A DNA stretch of 64,000 nucleotides from an uncultured Novosphingobium sp. (GTDB lineage Bacteria > Pseudomonadota > Alphaproteobacteria > Sphingomonadales > Sphingomonadaceae). The translations under genes and the position numbers were made by a program. The stretch lies in the NCBI GenBank assembly GCA_946886075.1, contig CAMPHR010000011.1:1-64000 (forward strand), written 5' to 3'. Position 1 is the first letter of the stretch. Every line of letters starts with the position of its first letter. A model generated the notes under the pieces. That model was not told the origin of the DNA and ran no database searches. It was given only the letters and a program-made list of their open reading frames with translations. Positions 46,616-55,255 of the stretch are shown here, in pieces.

Positions 46616-47506
46616 CTAGGCCGGTTCGCTCACCGTCTCCCGCTTGCCCTGCGATCGCCCCAACAACACCCCCGTCAGCGCCAGCACAAAGCCCGCCAAC
46701 TGAACCGGCGCCAGCTTCTCCCCGAACAGCAGCCACGCCTCGACCGCCGCCAGCGGCGGCACGAGCAGCAACAGCATCGACATCCGCGTCGGCCCTTGCG
46801 TCCGCACTAGCCAGACCAGCAGCGACAGGCCTCCCGCTGACAGCCCCAGCACTGACCAGGCCAACCCCAGCCATAATATGGGCGCACCGTCCCAACGGGC
46901 CTCTCCGGCGATCAGCGCAGCAACGATAGCTACGAACGCGCCACCTGCATTTTGCACCGCGCCGGAAATCCAGATGCCATCGCCCGACAGCGAGCCGCGC
47001 TGCACCAGCGTCCCTGCCGCCATGGCGACCACCGCAAGCAAGCCAGCGACCGCAGGCAGGATCGGCACCGCTCCCGCCCCCGACCGCTCAATGGCAGGCA
47101 GCAGCACGCACACCACGCCCGCGATCGCGATCGCCAACCCCGCCCATCCGCGCACCAGCAGCCGATCACCGAGCAGGAACGCGCCTGCAACAGCGACCAT
47201 CAGCGGCTGCAGCGCGCCGAGCAGCGACATGATGCCAGCGGGCATGCCATGATAAACCGCCCACCAACTGACCGTCAGGTAAACGCCGTGCAGCATCGCA
47301 CCCGCCGTTAAATGCAGCATCAGCCGCTTGCCGCGGGGAAGCTTCTGCCCGGCCCGCCACGCGATGAAGCCCAGCAGCAGCGCGGTGAGCGTCATGCGCA
47401 CGCTCAGGATCAGCTCCGGCCCGCCGTGCGGCACCGTCCCGCGCGCGACGATGAACCCGGTGGACCAGATCAGGACGAACAGGAGCGAGGCGCCGAACGC
47501 TATCAT
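46616..47506 (-). CDS. EamA/DMT-superfamily permease
   Basis: A 296-residue protein with ten membrane segments in two EamA repeats, starting MIAFGASLLFVLIWSTGFIVA. RGTVPHGGPELILSVRMTLTAL and GALQPLMVAVAGAFLL are DMT-type. Substrate unknown, probably metabolite efflux. The open frame upstream (to 47851) lies within ccmB. ATG 47506 overlaps ccmB by 4 nt. Confidence 0.88.
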   Translation of the reverse strand: MIAFGASLLFVLIWSTGFIVARGTVPHGGPELILSVRMTLTALLLGFIAWRAGQKLPRGKRLMLHLTAGAMLHGVYLTVSWWAVYHGMPAGIMSLLGALQPLMVAVAGAFLLGDRLLVRGWAGLAIAIAGVVCVLLPAIERSGAGAVPILPAVAGLLAVVAMAAGTLVQRGSLSGDGIWISGAVQNAGGAFVAIVAALIAGEARWDGAPILWLGLAWSVLGLSAGGLSLLVWLVRTQGPTRMSMLLLLVPPLAAVEAWLLFGEKLAPVQLAGFVLALTGVLLGRSQGKRETVSEPA

Positions 47507-48150
47507 TCCCGCCCGGCCCGTATTGCCGCGCCCGCCGCAAAGGGGGTGATCGCGACCAGCAGCAGCGACGCGGCTCCTAAGAATTTGAGCGCCGCTCCGC
47601 TGCCATCGCCCAACGTTCCCGCGCCGAATATCAGCAACGGCACCGCCAGCGGCAGCGCCAGCAGCCCCGCCAGCGCCCCACTCGACCTCAGCCCAGCGGT
47701 CAAACTCGCCACCAGCAACCCCAGCGCCGCCAGCGCAGGCGTACCGATCAGCAGCCCTAGTTCCAGCATCCAGATGGTCGCGCCATCCAGCTTCAGCAGC
47801 GCGCTCGCGGGCAGCGTCGCGATCATCAGCGCCGGGCCGAAGCCCAGCCAATGCGCGATCAGCCGCGCCAGCATCATGACTTCATCGCCCACGCCGCGCA
47901 GCGCGATCTGGTCAAGCATCCCTGCATCACGATCGGGCGCGACCAGCCGATCCACGGGCAAGAGGCTCGCCAGCAGCGCCGCGATCCACAGCATCCCGCC
48001 TCCCGACCGTCGCAACAGCGCTGCATCCGGTCCCACCGCAAAGGGATAGAGGCTCGCGACCAGCAGCAGGAAAGCCACCGGCAGCCACAGCCCGGCCGAC
48101 TGCCACGCCTGCCTCAAATCCCGCGCCACCAGCAGCGCCATCACCCTCAC
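47503..48150 (-). CDS. ccmB: Heme exporter protein CcmB
   Basis: A 215-residue membrane subunit (about six segments) of the CcmAB transporter for cytochrome c maturation. RDLRQAWQSAGLWLPVAFLLLVASLYPFAVGP at the start and DRDAGMLDQIALRG are typical. Overlaps ccmA (upstream) and the EamA gene (downstream) by 4 nt each. Confidence 0.92.
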   Translation of the reverse strand: MRVMALLVARDLRQAWQSAGLWLPVAFLLLVASLYPFAVGPDAALLRRSGGGMLWIAALLASLLPVDRLVAPDRDAGMLDQIALRGVGDEVMMLARLIAHWLGFGPALMIATLPASALLKLDGATIWMLELGLLIGTPALAALGLLVASLTAGLRSSGALAGLLALPLAVPLLIFGAGTLGDGSGAALKFLGAASLLLVAITPFAAGAAIRAGRE

Positions 48151-48749
48151 GCCGCGTCCTCCGCGACATAGGAGGCAAGGTCGATCACCATGGACGAGGC
48201 CATCGGCAACGGCTGATGCGACGCTGCGACCACGATGCCACCCCGCCCAAGATGCGCCGCCACCGCTGCTCCCAACAGCTCCAAGGACGCATCGTCCAGC
48301 CCATTGCCCGGCTCATCCAGCAGCCACAGCCCCGCTCCGCTGGCAATCACTCGCGCGAGCGCCGCCCGCTTGCGCTGCCCGGTCGAGAGCATCCGCACAG
48401 GTATTCCGCCAAGCTGCCTCAGCGCCATCGTCTCCAGCGCACCATCGACCGCACCCGCATCCGCGCCATCCATCCGCGCCCAAAAGCTCAGCGCTTGGCC
48501 TAAAGGCTGCTCCAGATCCAGCGCCAGCCGCTCGTCCGCCAGCACGATCCTGCCCTGCCGCTCGATCGTCCCTGCCGTGGGCCGCAGCAGCCCCGCGCAA
48601 ATGCGCATCAGGCTCGACTTGCCGATCCCGTTCGGCCCGCGCAGCAACGCGCTGCCCCCCGGCTTCAGCGGCAGGTCAACCCCACGGAACAGCAGCCGCC
48701 CGCCACGCGCGCAGGCAATGCCCGACAGGCGCAGCGCCGCGTCGCTCAT
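48147..48749 (-). CDS. ccmA: Heme exporter ATPase CcmA
   Basis: A 200-residue ABC ATPase. Walker A RGPNGIGKSS (about 37-46), signature LSTGQRKRAALAR, Walker B LWLLDEPGNGLDD and an H-loop ASHQP. With CcmB it drives release of heme-bound CcmE in type I cytochrome c maturation. Other ccm genes (C, E, F, H) are not here. Overlaps the metallopeptidase gene by 4 nt. Confidence 0.92.
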   Translation of the reverse strand: MSDAALRLSGIACARGGRLLFRGVDLPLKPGGSALLRGPNGIGKSSLMRICAGLLRPTAGTIERQGRIVLADERLALDLEQPLGQALSFWARMDGADAGAVDGALETMALRQLGGIPVRMLSTGQRKRAALARVIASGAGLWLLDEPGNGLDDASLELLGAAVAAHLGRGGIVVAASHQPLPMASSMVIDLASYVAEDAA

Positions 48750-49153
48750 GGCGCGACCATGTCCTCCAGCACCTGCATATCCACGTCGGACAGCCCGAAA
48801 TGATGGCCGATCTCATGCACCACCACATGGGTGATCAGCGCGTCGAGCGGCACGCCCGTTTCCACCCATTCATCCAGCAGCGGCCGCCGGAAAAGATGCA
48901 CCGTGGGCGGGCGGTCCCCTGTCTGCTCAGGCTCCCCAACCGGCCGCCCGCTGTAAAGCCCGGTCAGCCCAAACGGGTCGTCAATCTCCATCTCCTTCAA
49001 AATCGCTTCGTCGGCAAATTCTTCGACGAACAGGACGACGTTGGTCAGATGGGACTGGAAAGGGTCGGGCAATCGCCCCAGCGCCTCAAGCGCCAGTCTT
49101 TCAATCTGCTCCACGGTAGGCGCGAAAAGAGGGGGTTGACCGGCGTCTGGCAT
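48746..49153 (-). CDS. Zincin-like metallopeptidase family protein (DUF1025)
   Basis: A 135-residue minimal metalloprotease domain. HVVVHEIGHHFGLSDVDM carries the HExxH zinc motif with a third ligand just after. The N-terminal part contains LEALGRLPDPFQSHL. The target is unknown. It begins the metallopeptidase-ccmA-ccmB-EamA run, each joined by 4-nt overlaps, and is divergent from the pterin dehydratase gene 40 nt away. Confidence 0.88.
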   Translation of the reverse strand: MPDAGQPPLFAPTVEQIERLALEALGRLPDPFQSHLTNVVLFVEEFADEAILKEMEIDDPFGLTGLYSGRPVGEPEQTGDRPPTVHLFRRPLLDEWVETGVPLDALITHVVVHEIGHHFGLSDVDMQVLEDMVAP

Positions 49154-49193
49154 GGCTGCGACATAGGCGAAACAATATTATGAGGATAGAGCC

Positions 49194-49487
49194 ATGATTG
49201 GTAAACTGTCCGGCGATGAACGGGCGCAGGAGCTTGCTACTCTCCCGGAATGGACGCTGGTTGCGGAGCCGGAAGGCATCAGGCGGCGCTTCACCTTTGC
49301 CGATTTCAACGCGGCCTTTGGCTTCATGACGCGGGTGGCGCTGCTCGCGGAGCAGGCGAACCACCATCCCGAATGGTTCAACGTCTATAACCGGGTGGAC
49401 ATCACTCTGACGACGCATGACGCGGATGGCCTGTCGCGTCGGGACATTGATCTTGCAAAGGCGATCGACGCGCTGCTCACGGCATGA
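49194..49487 (+). CDS. phhB: 4a-hydroxytetrahydrobiopterin dehydratase (pterin carbinolamine dehydratase)
   Basis: A 97-residue protein that recycles the pterin cofactor after phenylalanine hydroxylase. [21 protein letters not shown], then [29 protein letters not shown] with the conserved His pair. No hydroxylase gene is adjacent. Confidence 0.93.
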   Translation: MIGKLSGDERAQELATLPEWTLVAEPEGIRRRFTFADFNAAFGFMTRVALLAEQANHHPEWFNVYNRVDITLTTHDADGLSRRDIDLAKAIDALLTA

Positions 49488-49500
49488 GCGGATCGCCGGG

Positions 49501-49992
49501 TCAGGGTTGCCCTTCGATGCGATCCTCATAGCCATGCAGCGCTGCCGTCACTGCCGGGTCACCGGCGTAGCGGCGGCGCAGCATGGCTAGCTTCGCATCG
49601 GTGCCGGTGCATAGTTCGGCGATGCTTTCCATCAGGAACACGCGCCTTTCCCCGTCATAGGGCTCCTCGCCCCGGAAATGGTCGCAACTGTCGCGATCGA
49701 CCATGAAGCTGGTGACTTCCTGCGGGAAAGCCGTCGCAAGCGCTGCATCGGGTGACGGAGGGAGATCCAGCGACCCGCGCGGCGCGGGCTGCGCCTGCAC
49801 CATCACCTCGGCGGAGGGCCGCTGCGGCGCCGCCACCACCTCGATCGGCTCGCCCTCAACGGCGTTTATGGAAAGCGCAGGTGGCGGAGCAGAGGCATTG
49901 TCCGTGGACGCAGCATCGCCGGACGCGTCACGGCAACTCGCGGTCAGCGCCAGCATCATCACCAATGGAAACAGCCCCACCCGTGCGCCCAC
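49501..49992 (-). CDS. Putative lipoprotein of unknown function
   Basis: A 163-residue protein if it starts at GTG 49992, which has GGGAGGAAA 6-7 nt upstream and gives a 19-residue signal peptide ending LTASC, lipidation at Cys20. An ATG at 50031 in frame gives a poor, 32-residue leader. The mature part is Pro/Ala-rich (about 25-85), then a folded domain with DRDSCDHFRGEEPYDGERR and CTGTDAKLAMLRRRYAGDPAV. Unrecognised family. It starts inside the patatin-like gene, overlapping it by 65 nt. Confidence 0.75.
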   Translation of the reverse strand: MGARVGLFPLVMMLALTASCRDASGDAASTDNASAPPPALSINAVEGEPIEVVAAPQRPSAEVMVQAQPAPRGSLDLPPSPDAALATAFPQEVTSFMVDRDSCDHFRGEEPYDGERRVFLMESIAELCTGTDAKLAMLRRRYAGDPAVTAALHGYEDRIEGQP

Positions 49993-52321
49993 CGATTTCC
50001 TCCCGCAAAATGGCAATGAGATCAGCGACATGCGGTAGTCGCTGCTCCTCCTCGTCGAGAATCGCCATGAATGCGGCTTGCCTATAATCGCGCACGCTTT
50101 CTTCTGAAAGGCGGCTTGCCGTGGGCAATGTGGAAATTACGATATCCAGCAACCGCTCAACACCATGAAGGCGTCCCCACAAATAGTCATTTTCACGATA
50201 GGCCCGGCTGAAAAATGCACCGAAGTTATTGAACTCAATGCCTTTTAAGGTCGCATCCGCGCCGCCCGCCCGGATCGCGCTGCAATCTTCGGGGGAAATC
50301 CGGTCGACTTTCACCGGATCATATTCTTCCATGGCGTGGCCTTGGAGCAACGGTAATGTGGCGATGTCGTAGAAGGGAAAGCCGAGATAGGAGAGCAGCA
50401 TGATCCGCCGTTCTGCCTTGGGAAGTCCGGCAAGCGCTTCCGCCAGCACCATGTCGGCCACGTCATCCAGCGCCTTGAGGTCCCGCGCCTGCGCAATCGC
50501 GTCAAGCGCCGCCGCAGCGTCCGAGGGCACCTCCCTGGCCGCGGTCCGGATCGCGCCATTGTAGAAATCCGTGCCCTCGCATTCCGTATAATGGGCCATC
50601 GATTGATAGATGGCATCATGCATCTTCTGGATCGCCGCCGCGTCAGCCTGCGAGTCCACCTCCAAGGTTTCGGCGAGCCGCCGCGCAAGAAAGCGCAGGC
50701 GGCGAATCCGGAAACTCAGGTCATGGGTGCGGAAGAAGACGACCGGCGGTGATCCCGGCCCGACATTGTCGATCAACTTGTCCGCTCCGATCGTCCGGAC
50801 ATGCGACCACAGCGCCTGGCGGAAATTCTCCCGCATCATCGGGCTGTCCTCACCACTGAGGCGGAACAGCAGACCGGCGAGATCCTCGACAATACCCGAC
50901 AGCTTCAAATGACCGTAAGCGGGAAAAGCGAAGCCCGCCGAATTCGCGGCCCTTAGCTGAGCCTTCGCCCGCCACGCGGACAGCCGCGCAGGCGTCGGAC
51001 GATCGAGGAACAGCATGCCGCCGATCGTGTTTTCGACCTCCGCTTCGATGCCCGGCCGCAGTGCGTTCAAAATCCGGACCATTCGCCGAATGCGCGAAGA
51101 GTGCCGGTCGATCGCTTCCAGATTGTCGCGGATCGGCTGCTCGCGCGGAATGTCGCTGAGCGCCCCGAAAATTGTGCGGAAGAAGCCGGGCAGCTGAGCC
51201 TTGTCCTCTGGCGGCGTGTCTTCCTGCTCGCCATCCCGGTTCAGCCGGATCGATCGATGGCCGGGCTTCGGGTCGATATAGACGAAACGCCGATCGACCT
51301 CGCGCCGCGAAGGGCGATTGCGTAGCGCGCCGATCGCCTGGGCGAAGGGAGCGTTTGCCAGCACCGATCCGTCGATCAATATCGCGTCCTCTGCATTGCC
51401 CCGCGCCCAATGGCGGGGGAGGGCGTGCGCCAGGAAGCTGTCGCGGTTGGTCCAGGTGCGGTGCCGCTGCTTCAGCACGCCATCCAGTTCCCGAACGGTG
51501 AAGGGCGGGAAGGCGCCCGGAAAGCTCGCTGTCGCCCGCGCGGCAAATACCAGCTCTGCCGGGTCGGCGAAGAGGCGGTCGCCACGCCCGCGCGCCCGAA
51601 AGCCGATGGACAGGCGGTGTTCGGTTTCGACCACCTGTGGCGGGCTGTTGAGGTTGAGGCTTTGTGGATGACCTTCGAAATCGGTGACCGTGACGAACAG
51701 GTCGAGCGGATGCCCATCCGGCAGCAGTGGGGGCCCGCACTCGGCCGCCTCCATAGCATCAAAGGCGTCCAGCAACATCGTCGTAAAGATTTCGCCACCA
51801 AATGGAGGCTCGAACCATCTGGATCGGATGAAGTGGGACAGCTTTTGGCGTACCTCTTCACGCGTGTCCGGGGCCACGGTGCGCTCGACCGTGTCGCCGG
51901 GCCGCCGCGCCGCCATCCACACCAGCGGCGTTGCCCAGAACTTGCTGATGCGCCGCGCGGGCCGCGCATCTGGGTCTAGCAGCCGCTCCACATCGGCATT
52001 TTCCAGCCATAAGTCGGTCAGAGGCTCCAGCGACTGCCCCGTCTCGATCGCCTGCGCCAGGAATATGCCGTTGATCCCGCCAGCGCTCGCCCCGGCGATG
52101 ATATCCGGCATCACGCGCAGCCGGACGCCACTGGCGGCTTCCAGCTCCTCCAGCAGCTTGCGGTAGACAGCCTCGCTACCCTTGCTGCTCGGCGTGCCGT
52201 CATGAAAGCTCCGGCTCGCCCGCGCCAGACGCCAGATTTCCTTGGTGATGCCGTGCATATAGACGGCAAGGCTGATGCCCCCATAGCAGACCAGCGCAAG
52301 GCGAAGTTCGCGCTCCTTCAT
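49928..52321 (-). CDS. Large patatin-like phospholipase
   Basis: A 797-residue protein of the long patatin-related group. The oxyanion segment VCYGGISLAVYMHG (about 11-24), the nucleophile elbow AGASAGGINGIFLA (Ser79), and the Asp of ILIDGSVLANAPF (about 315) form an apparently intact Ser/Asp dyad. An FDAMEAAE... helical insert and a long C-terminal helical region (from about 400) follow, without membrane segment or signal peptide. Expected to hydrolyse membrane acyl lipids; the physiological substrate is unknown. Confidence 0.88.
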   Translation of the reverse strand: MKERELRLALVCYGGISLAVYMHGITKEIWRLARASRSFHDGTPSSKGSEAVYRKLLEELEAASGVRLRVMPDIIAGASAGGINGIFLAQAIETGQSLEPLTDLWLENADVERLLDPDARPARRISKFWATPLVWMAARRPGDTVERTVAPDTREEVRQKLSHFIRSRWFEPPFGGEIFTTMLLDAFDAMEAAECGPPLLPDGHPLDLFVTVTDFEGHPQSLNLNSPPQVVETEHRLSIGFRARGRGDRLFADPAELVFAARATASFPGAFPPFTVRELDGVLKQRHRTWTNRDSFLAHALPRHWARGNAEDAILIDGSVLANAPFAQAIGALRNRPSRREVDRRFVYIDPKPGHRSIRLNRDGEQEDTPPEDKAQLPGFFRTIFGALSDIPREQPIRDNLEAIDRHSSRIRRMVRILNALRPGIEAEVENTIGGMLFLDRPTPARLSAWRAKAQLRAANSAGFAFPAYGHLKLSGIVEDLAGLLFRLSGEDSPMMRENFRQALWSHVRTIGADKLIDNVGPGSPPVVFFRTHDLSFRIRRLRFLARRLAETLEVDSQADAAAIQKMHDAIYQSMAHYTECEGTDFYNGAIRTAAREVPSDAAAALDAIAQARDLKALDDVADMVLAEALAGLPKAERRIMLLSYLGFPFYDIATLPLLQGHAMEEYDPVKVDRISPEDCSAIRAGGADATLKGIEFNNFGAFFSRAYRENDYLWGRLHGVERLLDIVISTLPTASRLSEESVRDYRQAAFMAILDEEEQRLPHVADLIAILREEIGGRTGGAVSIGDDAGADRELP

Positions 52322-52380
52322 GCGACGCGCCTCCCATCCGCTGGACTATAATCTGCCCCGATCAGCCCCAAACCTCTCCC

Positions 52381-52446
52381 CCGTTCGCCCTGAGCCTGTC
52401 GAAGCCTGTCCTGAGCGCCTGCTGCAAGCCGGCAGTCGAAGGGGGC
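52381..52446 (+). repeat. REP-like element with partial inverted copy
   Basis: ccgttcgccctgagcctgtc (52381-52400) followed by gaagcctgtcctgagcg and an inverse 'gcagtcgaaggggg'. It looks like two copies in recombined form, upstream of the patatin gene and downstream of the EEP gene. Confidence 0.7.
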
Positions 52447-52511
52447 TCTACTTCCTTTAAGCTTATCCGGATCAGGCATCGACAGGCCCGTCCCCACCAG
52501 CAACCCCCACC

Positions 52512-53207
52512 TCACACCCGAAACTCCGCCCAGATCGGCAAATGGTCCGATGCCTTGCGCGCCGCCGCACTGTCATGAACGCCGCTGTCCACCAGCTTCA
52601 GCTGCCCGCAATGCATGATCCGGTCTAGCCGAGCCACGGGACGCCGCGCGTGAAAGCTCCGTCCGCAGGGCGCAAAACTGTAATGCCGGGCAAAGTCCGC
52701 CAGGCACCCCCGGTTCGCGCTCCATTCGTTAAGGTCGCCCATCAGCACCGTCGGCATCGCATCCCGCTGCGCCGCCGCATGAATGACCGCGGCCGCCTGT
52801 TTGCGCCGCCACAGCCCCGAAAGGTCAAGATGCATGCCAAACACGCGTAGCTTCGCCTTGCCGAAGTCCACCTCCGCCATGGTCGCGCCGCGCGGTTCCA
52901 GACAGGGCAGGTGCAGAACGTCATGGGTGCCGATTTCGGCTTCCTTCCGCACCAGTATTGCGTTGCCATGCCAGCCCATGGAATCCACCTGCACGTTCAG
53001 GGGAACCGGCTTGTACGGGCTCATCGATTCCAGCAGCCATGGCGGAATGGCCGCCGTGCGCACGCCAAAGCGCCGGTCCGCTTCCTGCAGCGCGATGACG
53101 TCCGCGTTCAACTCCCCCAATACCTCCAGAACCCGTTCAGGGCTGCGGCGGCGGTCGGTGCCAATGGCTTTGCGGATATTGTAGCTGGCGACGCGAAAGG
53201 ACTTCAT
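52512..53207 (-). CDS. Endonuclease/exonuclease/phosphatase family protein
   Basis: A 231-residue EEP-fold hydrolase. SYNIRKAIGTDRRRSPERVL near the start, IALQEADRRFG with the metal Glu, VLMGDLNEWS and KASDHLPIWAEF with the active-site His. It may act on nucleic acids, lipids or phosphate esters. Start ATG 53207 (MKSFRVASYN) is favoured over ATG 53246. Divergent from radA. Confidence 0.88.
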   Translation of the reverse strand: MKSFRVASYNIRKAIGTDRRRSPERVLEVLGELNADVIALQEADRRFGVRTAAIPPWLLESMSPYKPVPLNVQVDSMGWHGNAILVRKEAEIGTHDVLHLPCLEPRGATMAEVDFGKAKLRVFGMHLDLSGLWRRKQAAAVIHAAAQRDAMPTVLMGDLNEWSANRGCLADFARHYSFAPCGRSFHARRPVARLDRIMHCGQLKLVDSGVHDSAAARKASDHLPIWAEFRV

Positions 53208-53353
53208 GGCGAAACAATGCGCCACATCCGCATGAGTTTCCAGCACCCTCGGCCAGCTTCATCACGCCGGTGCAATGCTACATCGAAGGGGCAGCGCAGG
53301 CCGTGCGCTTCTTTGTTCTTGAAACGTTCACCGTGGCAAGCCATAGCTCGCTC

Positions 53354-54721
53354 ATGGCCAAGGCAAAGCGCAAATTCGTCTGCCAGCAATGCGGCACTCT
53401 TTCCTCCCGCTGGCAGGGGCAATGTGACGACTGCGGCGAATGGAACAGCATCGTCGAAGAAGCAGCCGAAACCATCTTTTCCGCGCGGCACGATCTGCAA
53501 AGCGGCGGACGGGCGCTCACGCTCGTCGGGCTGAACAGCCAGGTCGAACTGCCCCAGCGCACCAGCACCGGCATCGCGGAGTTCGATCGCGCGCTTGGAG
53601 GCGGCATCGTTCCCGGCTCGGCCACGCTGATCGGCGGTGATCCCGGTATCGGCAAGTCTACCCTGTTGCTTCAGGCTGCCGCCCGCATCGCCGCGCGCGG
53701 TCTTTCCGTCGCCTATATCAGCGGTGAGGAAGCGGCGGATCAGGTCCGTCTCAGGGCGCAGCGCCTCGGCCTTGGCAACGCGCCCGTGCAGCTCGCCAGC
53801 GCGACTTCTGTCCGCGACATCCTGACCACGCTGGGGGAGGGGGAGCCGCCTGCGCTGCTTGTCATCGATTCCATCCAGACGATGCACAGCGACCTGATCG
53901 AAGGCGCGCCGGGCACCGTTAGTCAGGTGCGCGCATCCAGCCAGGAACTGATCCGCTTCGCCAAGCAGCGCGGCACCGCCGTCATCCTCGTCGGCCATGT
54001 GACCAAGGATGGCAGCATCGCCGGGCCTCGCGTGCTCGAGCATATGGTCGATACGGTGCTCAGCTTCGAGGGCGAGCGCAGCCATCAATATCGCATCCTG
54101 CGCGCGATCAAGAACCGCTTCGGCGGCACCGATGAGATCGGCGTTTTCGCGATGGTGGCAGAGGGGCTGGAGGAAGTCGCGAACCCATCGGCTTTGTTCC
54201 TGACACATCGTGACGAAACCGTAACGGGCGCGACGGTCTTCCCCGCTCTCGAGGGCACCCGCCCGGTGCTGGTGGAAATACAGGCCCTCGTCGTGCGTCT
54301 TTCCAGCGGCGCCACTCCCCGGCGCGCAGTCGTGGGTTGGGACAGCGGCCGACTAGCCATGGTCCTTGCCGTGCTGGAGGCGCGCTGCGGCCTCAGCTTC
54401 TCCACCTGCGAAGTCTATCTGAACGTCGCGGGCGGTTATCGCCTGTCGGACCCCGCTGCTGACCTCGCCGTCGCCGCTGCGCTCATATCGGCGCTCGCGG
54501 AACGTCCGGTGCCTGCCGACTTGGTCCTCTTCGGCGAAATCGCTCTGTCCGGGGAAATTCGTCCCGTCGCTCACGCGCCGCTGCGCCTCCGCGAATCCGC
54601 CAAACTGGGCTTTGAGCGCGCCTATGTCCCCTCCGCAGTCGCCGACGGGGTGAAGGGGATCGCCGTCAGCGGATACCGCGCATTAAGCCAACTGGTTGAC
54701 CAGATGCTCGGCCGCGGATAG
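53354..54721 (+). CDS. radA: DNA repair protein RadA
   Basis: A 455-residue RecA-like helicase for branch migration in homologous recombination. A four-Cys zinc finger (CQQCG...CDDCGEW, about 9-29), Walker A GGDPGIGKST (94-103), the RadA-specific KNRFGGTDEIGVF block, and a C-terminal Lon-like domain (VYLNVAGGYRLSDPAADLAVA). ATG 53354 matches homologues; the frame is open to 53270. cvpA follows 11 nt later. Confidence 0.95.
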   Translation: MAKAKRKFVCQQCGTLSSRWQGQCDDCGEWNSIVEEAAETIFSARHDLQSGGRALTLVGLNSQVELPQRTSTGIAEFDRALGGGIVPGSATLIGGDPGIGKSTLLLQAAARIAARGLSVAYISGEEAADQVRLRAQRLGLGNAPVQLASATSVRDILTTLGEGEPPALLVIDSIQTMHSDLIEGAPGTVSQVRASSQELIRFAKQRGTAVILVGHVTKDGSIAGPRVLEHMVDTVLSFEGERSHQYRILRAIKNRFGGTDEIGVFAMVAEGLEEVANPSALFLTHRDETVTGATVFPALEGTRPVLVEIQALVVRLSSGATPRRAVVGWDSGRLAMVLAVLEARCGLSFSTCEVYLNVAGGYRLSDPAADLAVAAALISALAERPVPADLVLFGEIALSGEIRPVAHAPLRLRESAKLGFERAYVPSAVADGVKGIAVSGYRALSQLVDQMLGRG

Positions 54722-54732
54722 CCCCGGCGTTT

Positions 54733-55242
54733 ATGAACGCCGTCGATATCCTCGTCCTCCTCGCCATCGGCGGTTGCACAGTCTTGGGCTTGCTTCGCGG
54801 TTTCGTTCTTGAAACCCTATCCCTCATCGCCTGGGTCCTCGGCATCTTCGCCATCCGCCTCTTCCACCCTTCCGCGACCGAACTGCTCACCTCCTTCGTC
54901 GGCACCACCGGAGGCGCTTCAATTCTCGCATTCATTCTGGTGTTCGGCGTCACGTTCGGCGCAGGAAAACTCCTCGCCCACGCCATCGGCCGCCGCACGC
55001 GCCAGTCCATCCTCGGGCCGGTGGACCGCGTTCTCGGCGGTGGCTTCGGCGCGATCAAGGGACTGATCGGCGCGACGGTTGTCTTCCTGTCCTTTAGTCT
55101 GGTCTACGACACATTTTACGGCAGCGGAGAGCGCCGTCCCGATTGGCTGTCTGACGCCCGCACCTATCCGCTGCTCAACGCCAGCGGCCAAGCAATCAGC
55201 GAATTCCTGGCTGAGCGCCGCGCGAGGAAACCGGCGCCCTAA
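54733..55242 (+). CDS. cvpA: CvpA family membrane protein
   Basis: A 169-residue protein with four membrane segments. MNAVDILVLLAIGGCTVLGLLRG, then FVLETLSLIAWVLGI and DRVLGGGFGAIKGLI are CvpA hallmarks. Implicated in colicin V secretion and envelope stress tolerance in enterics; function here undefined. Probably transcribed with radA. Confidence 0.9.
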   Translation: MNAVDILVLLAIGGCTVLGLLRGFVLETLSLIAWVLGIFAIRLFHPSATELLTSFVGTTGGASILAFILVFGVTFGAGKLLAHAIGRRTRQSILGPVDRVLGGGFGAIKGLIGATVVFLSFSLVYDTFYGSGERRPDWLSDARTYPLLNASGQAISEFLAERRARKPAP

Positions 55243-55255
55243 TCCGAATGAATGC

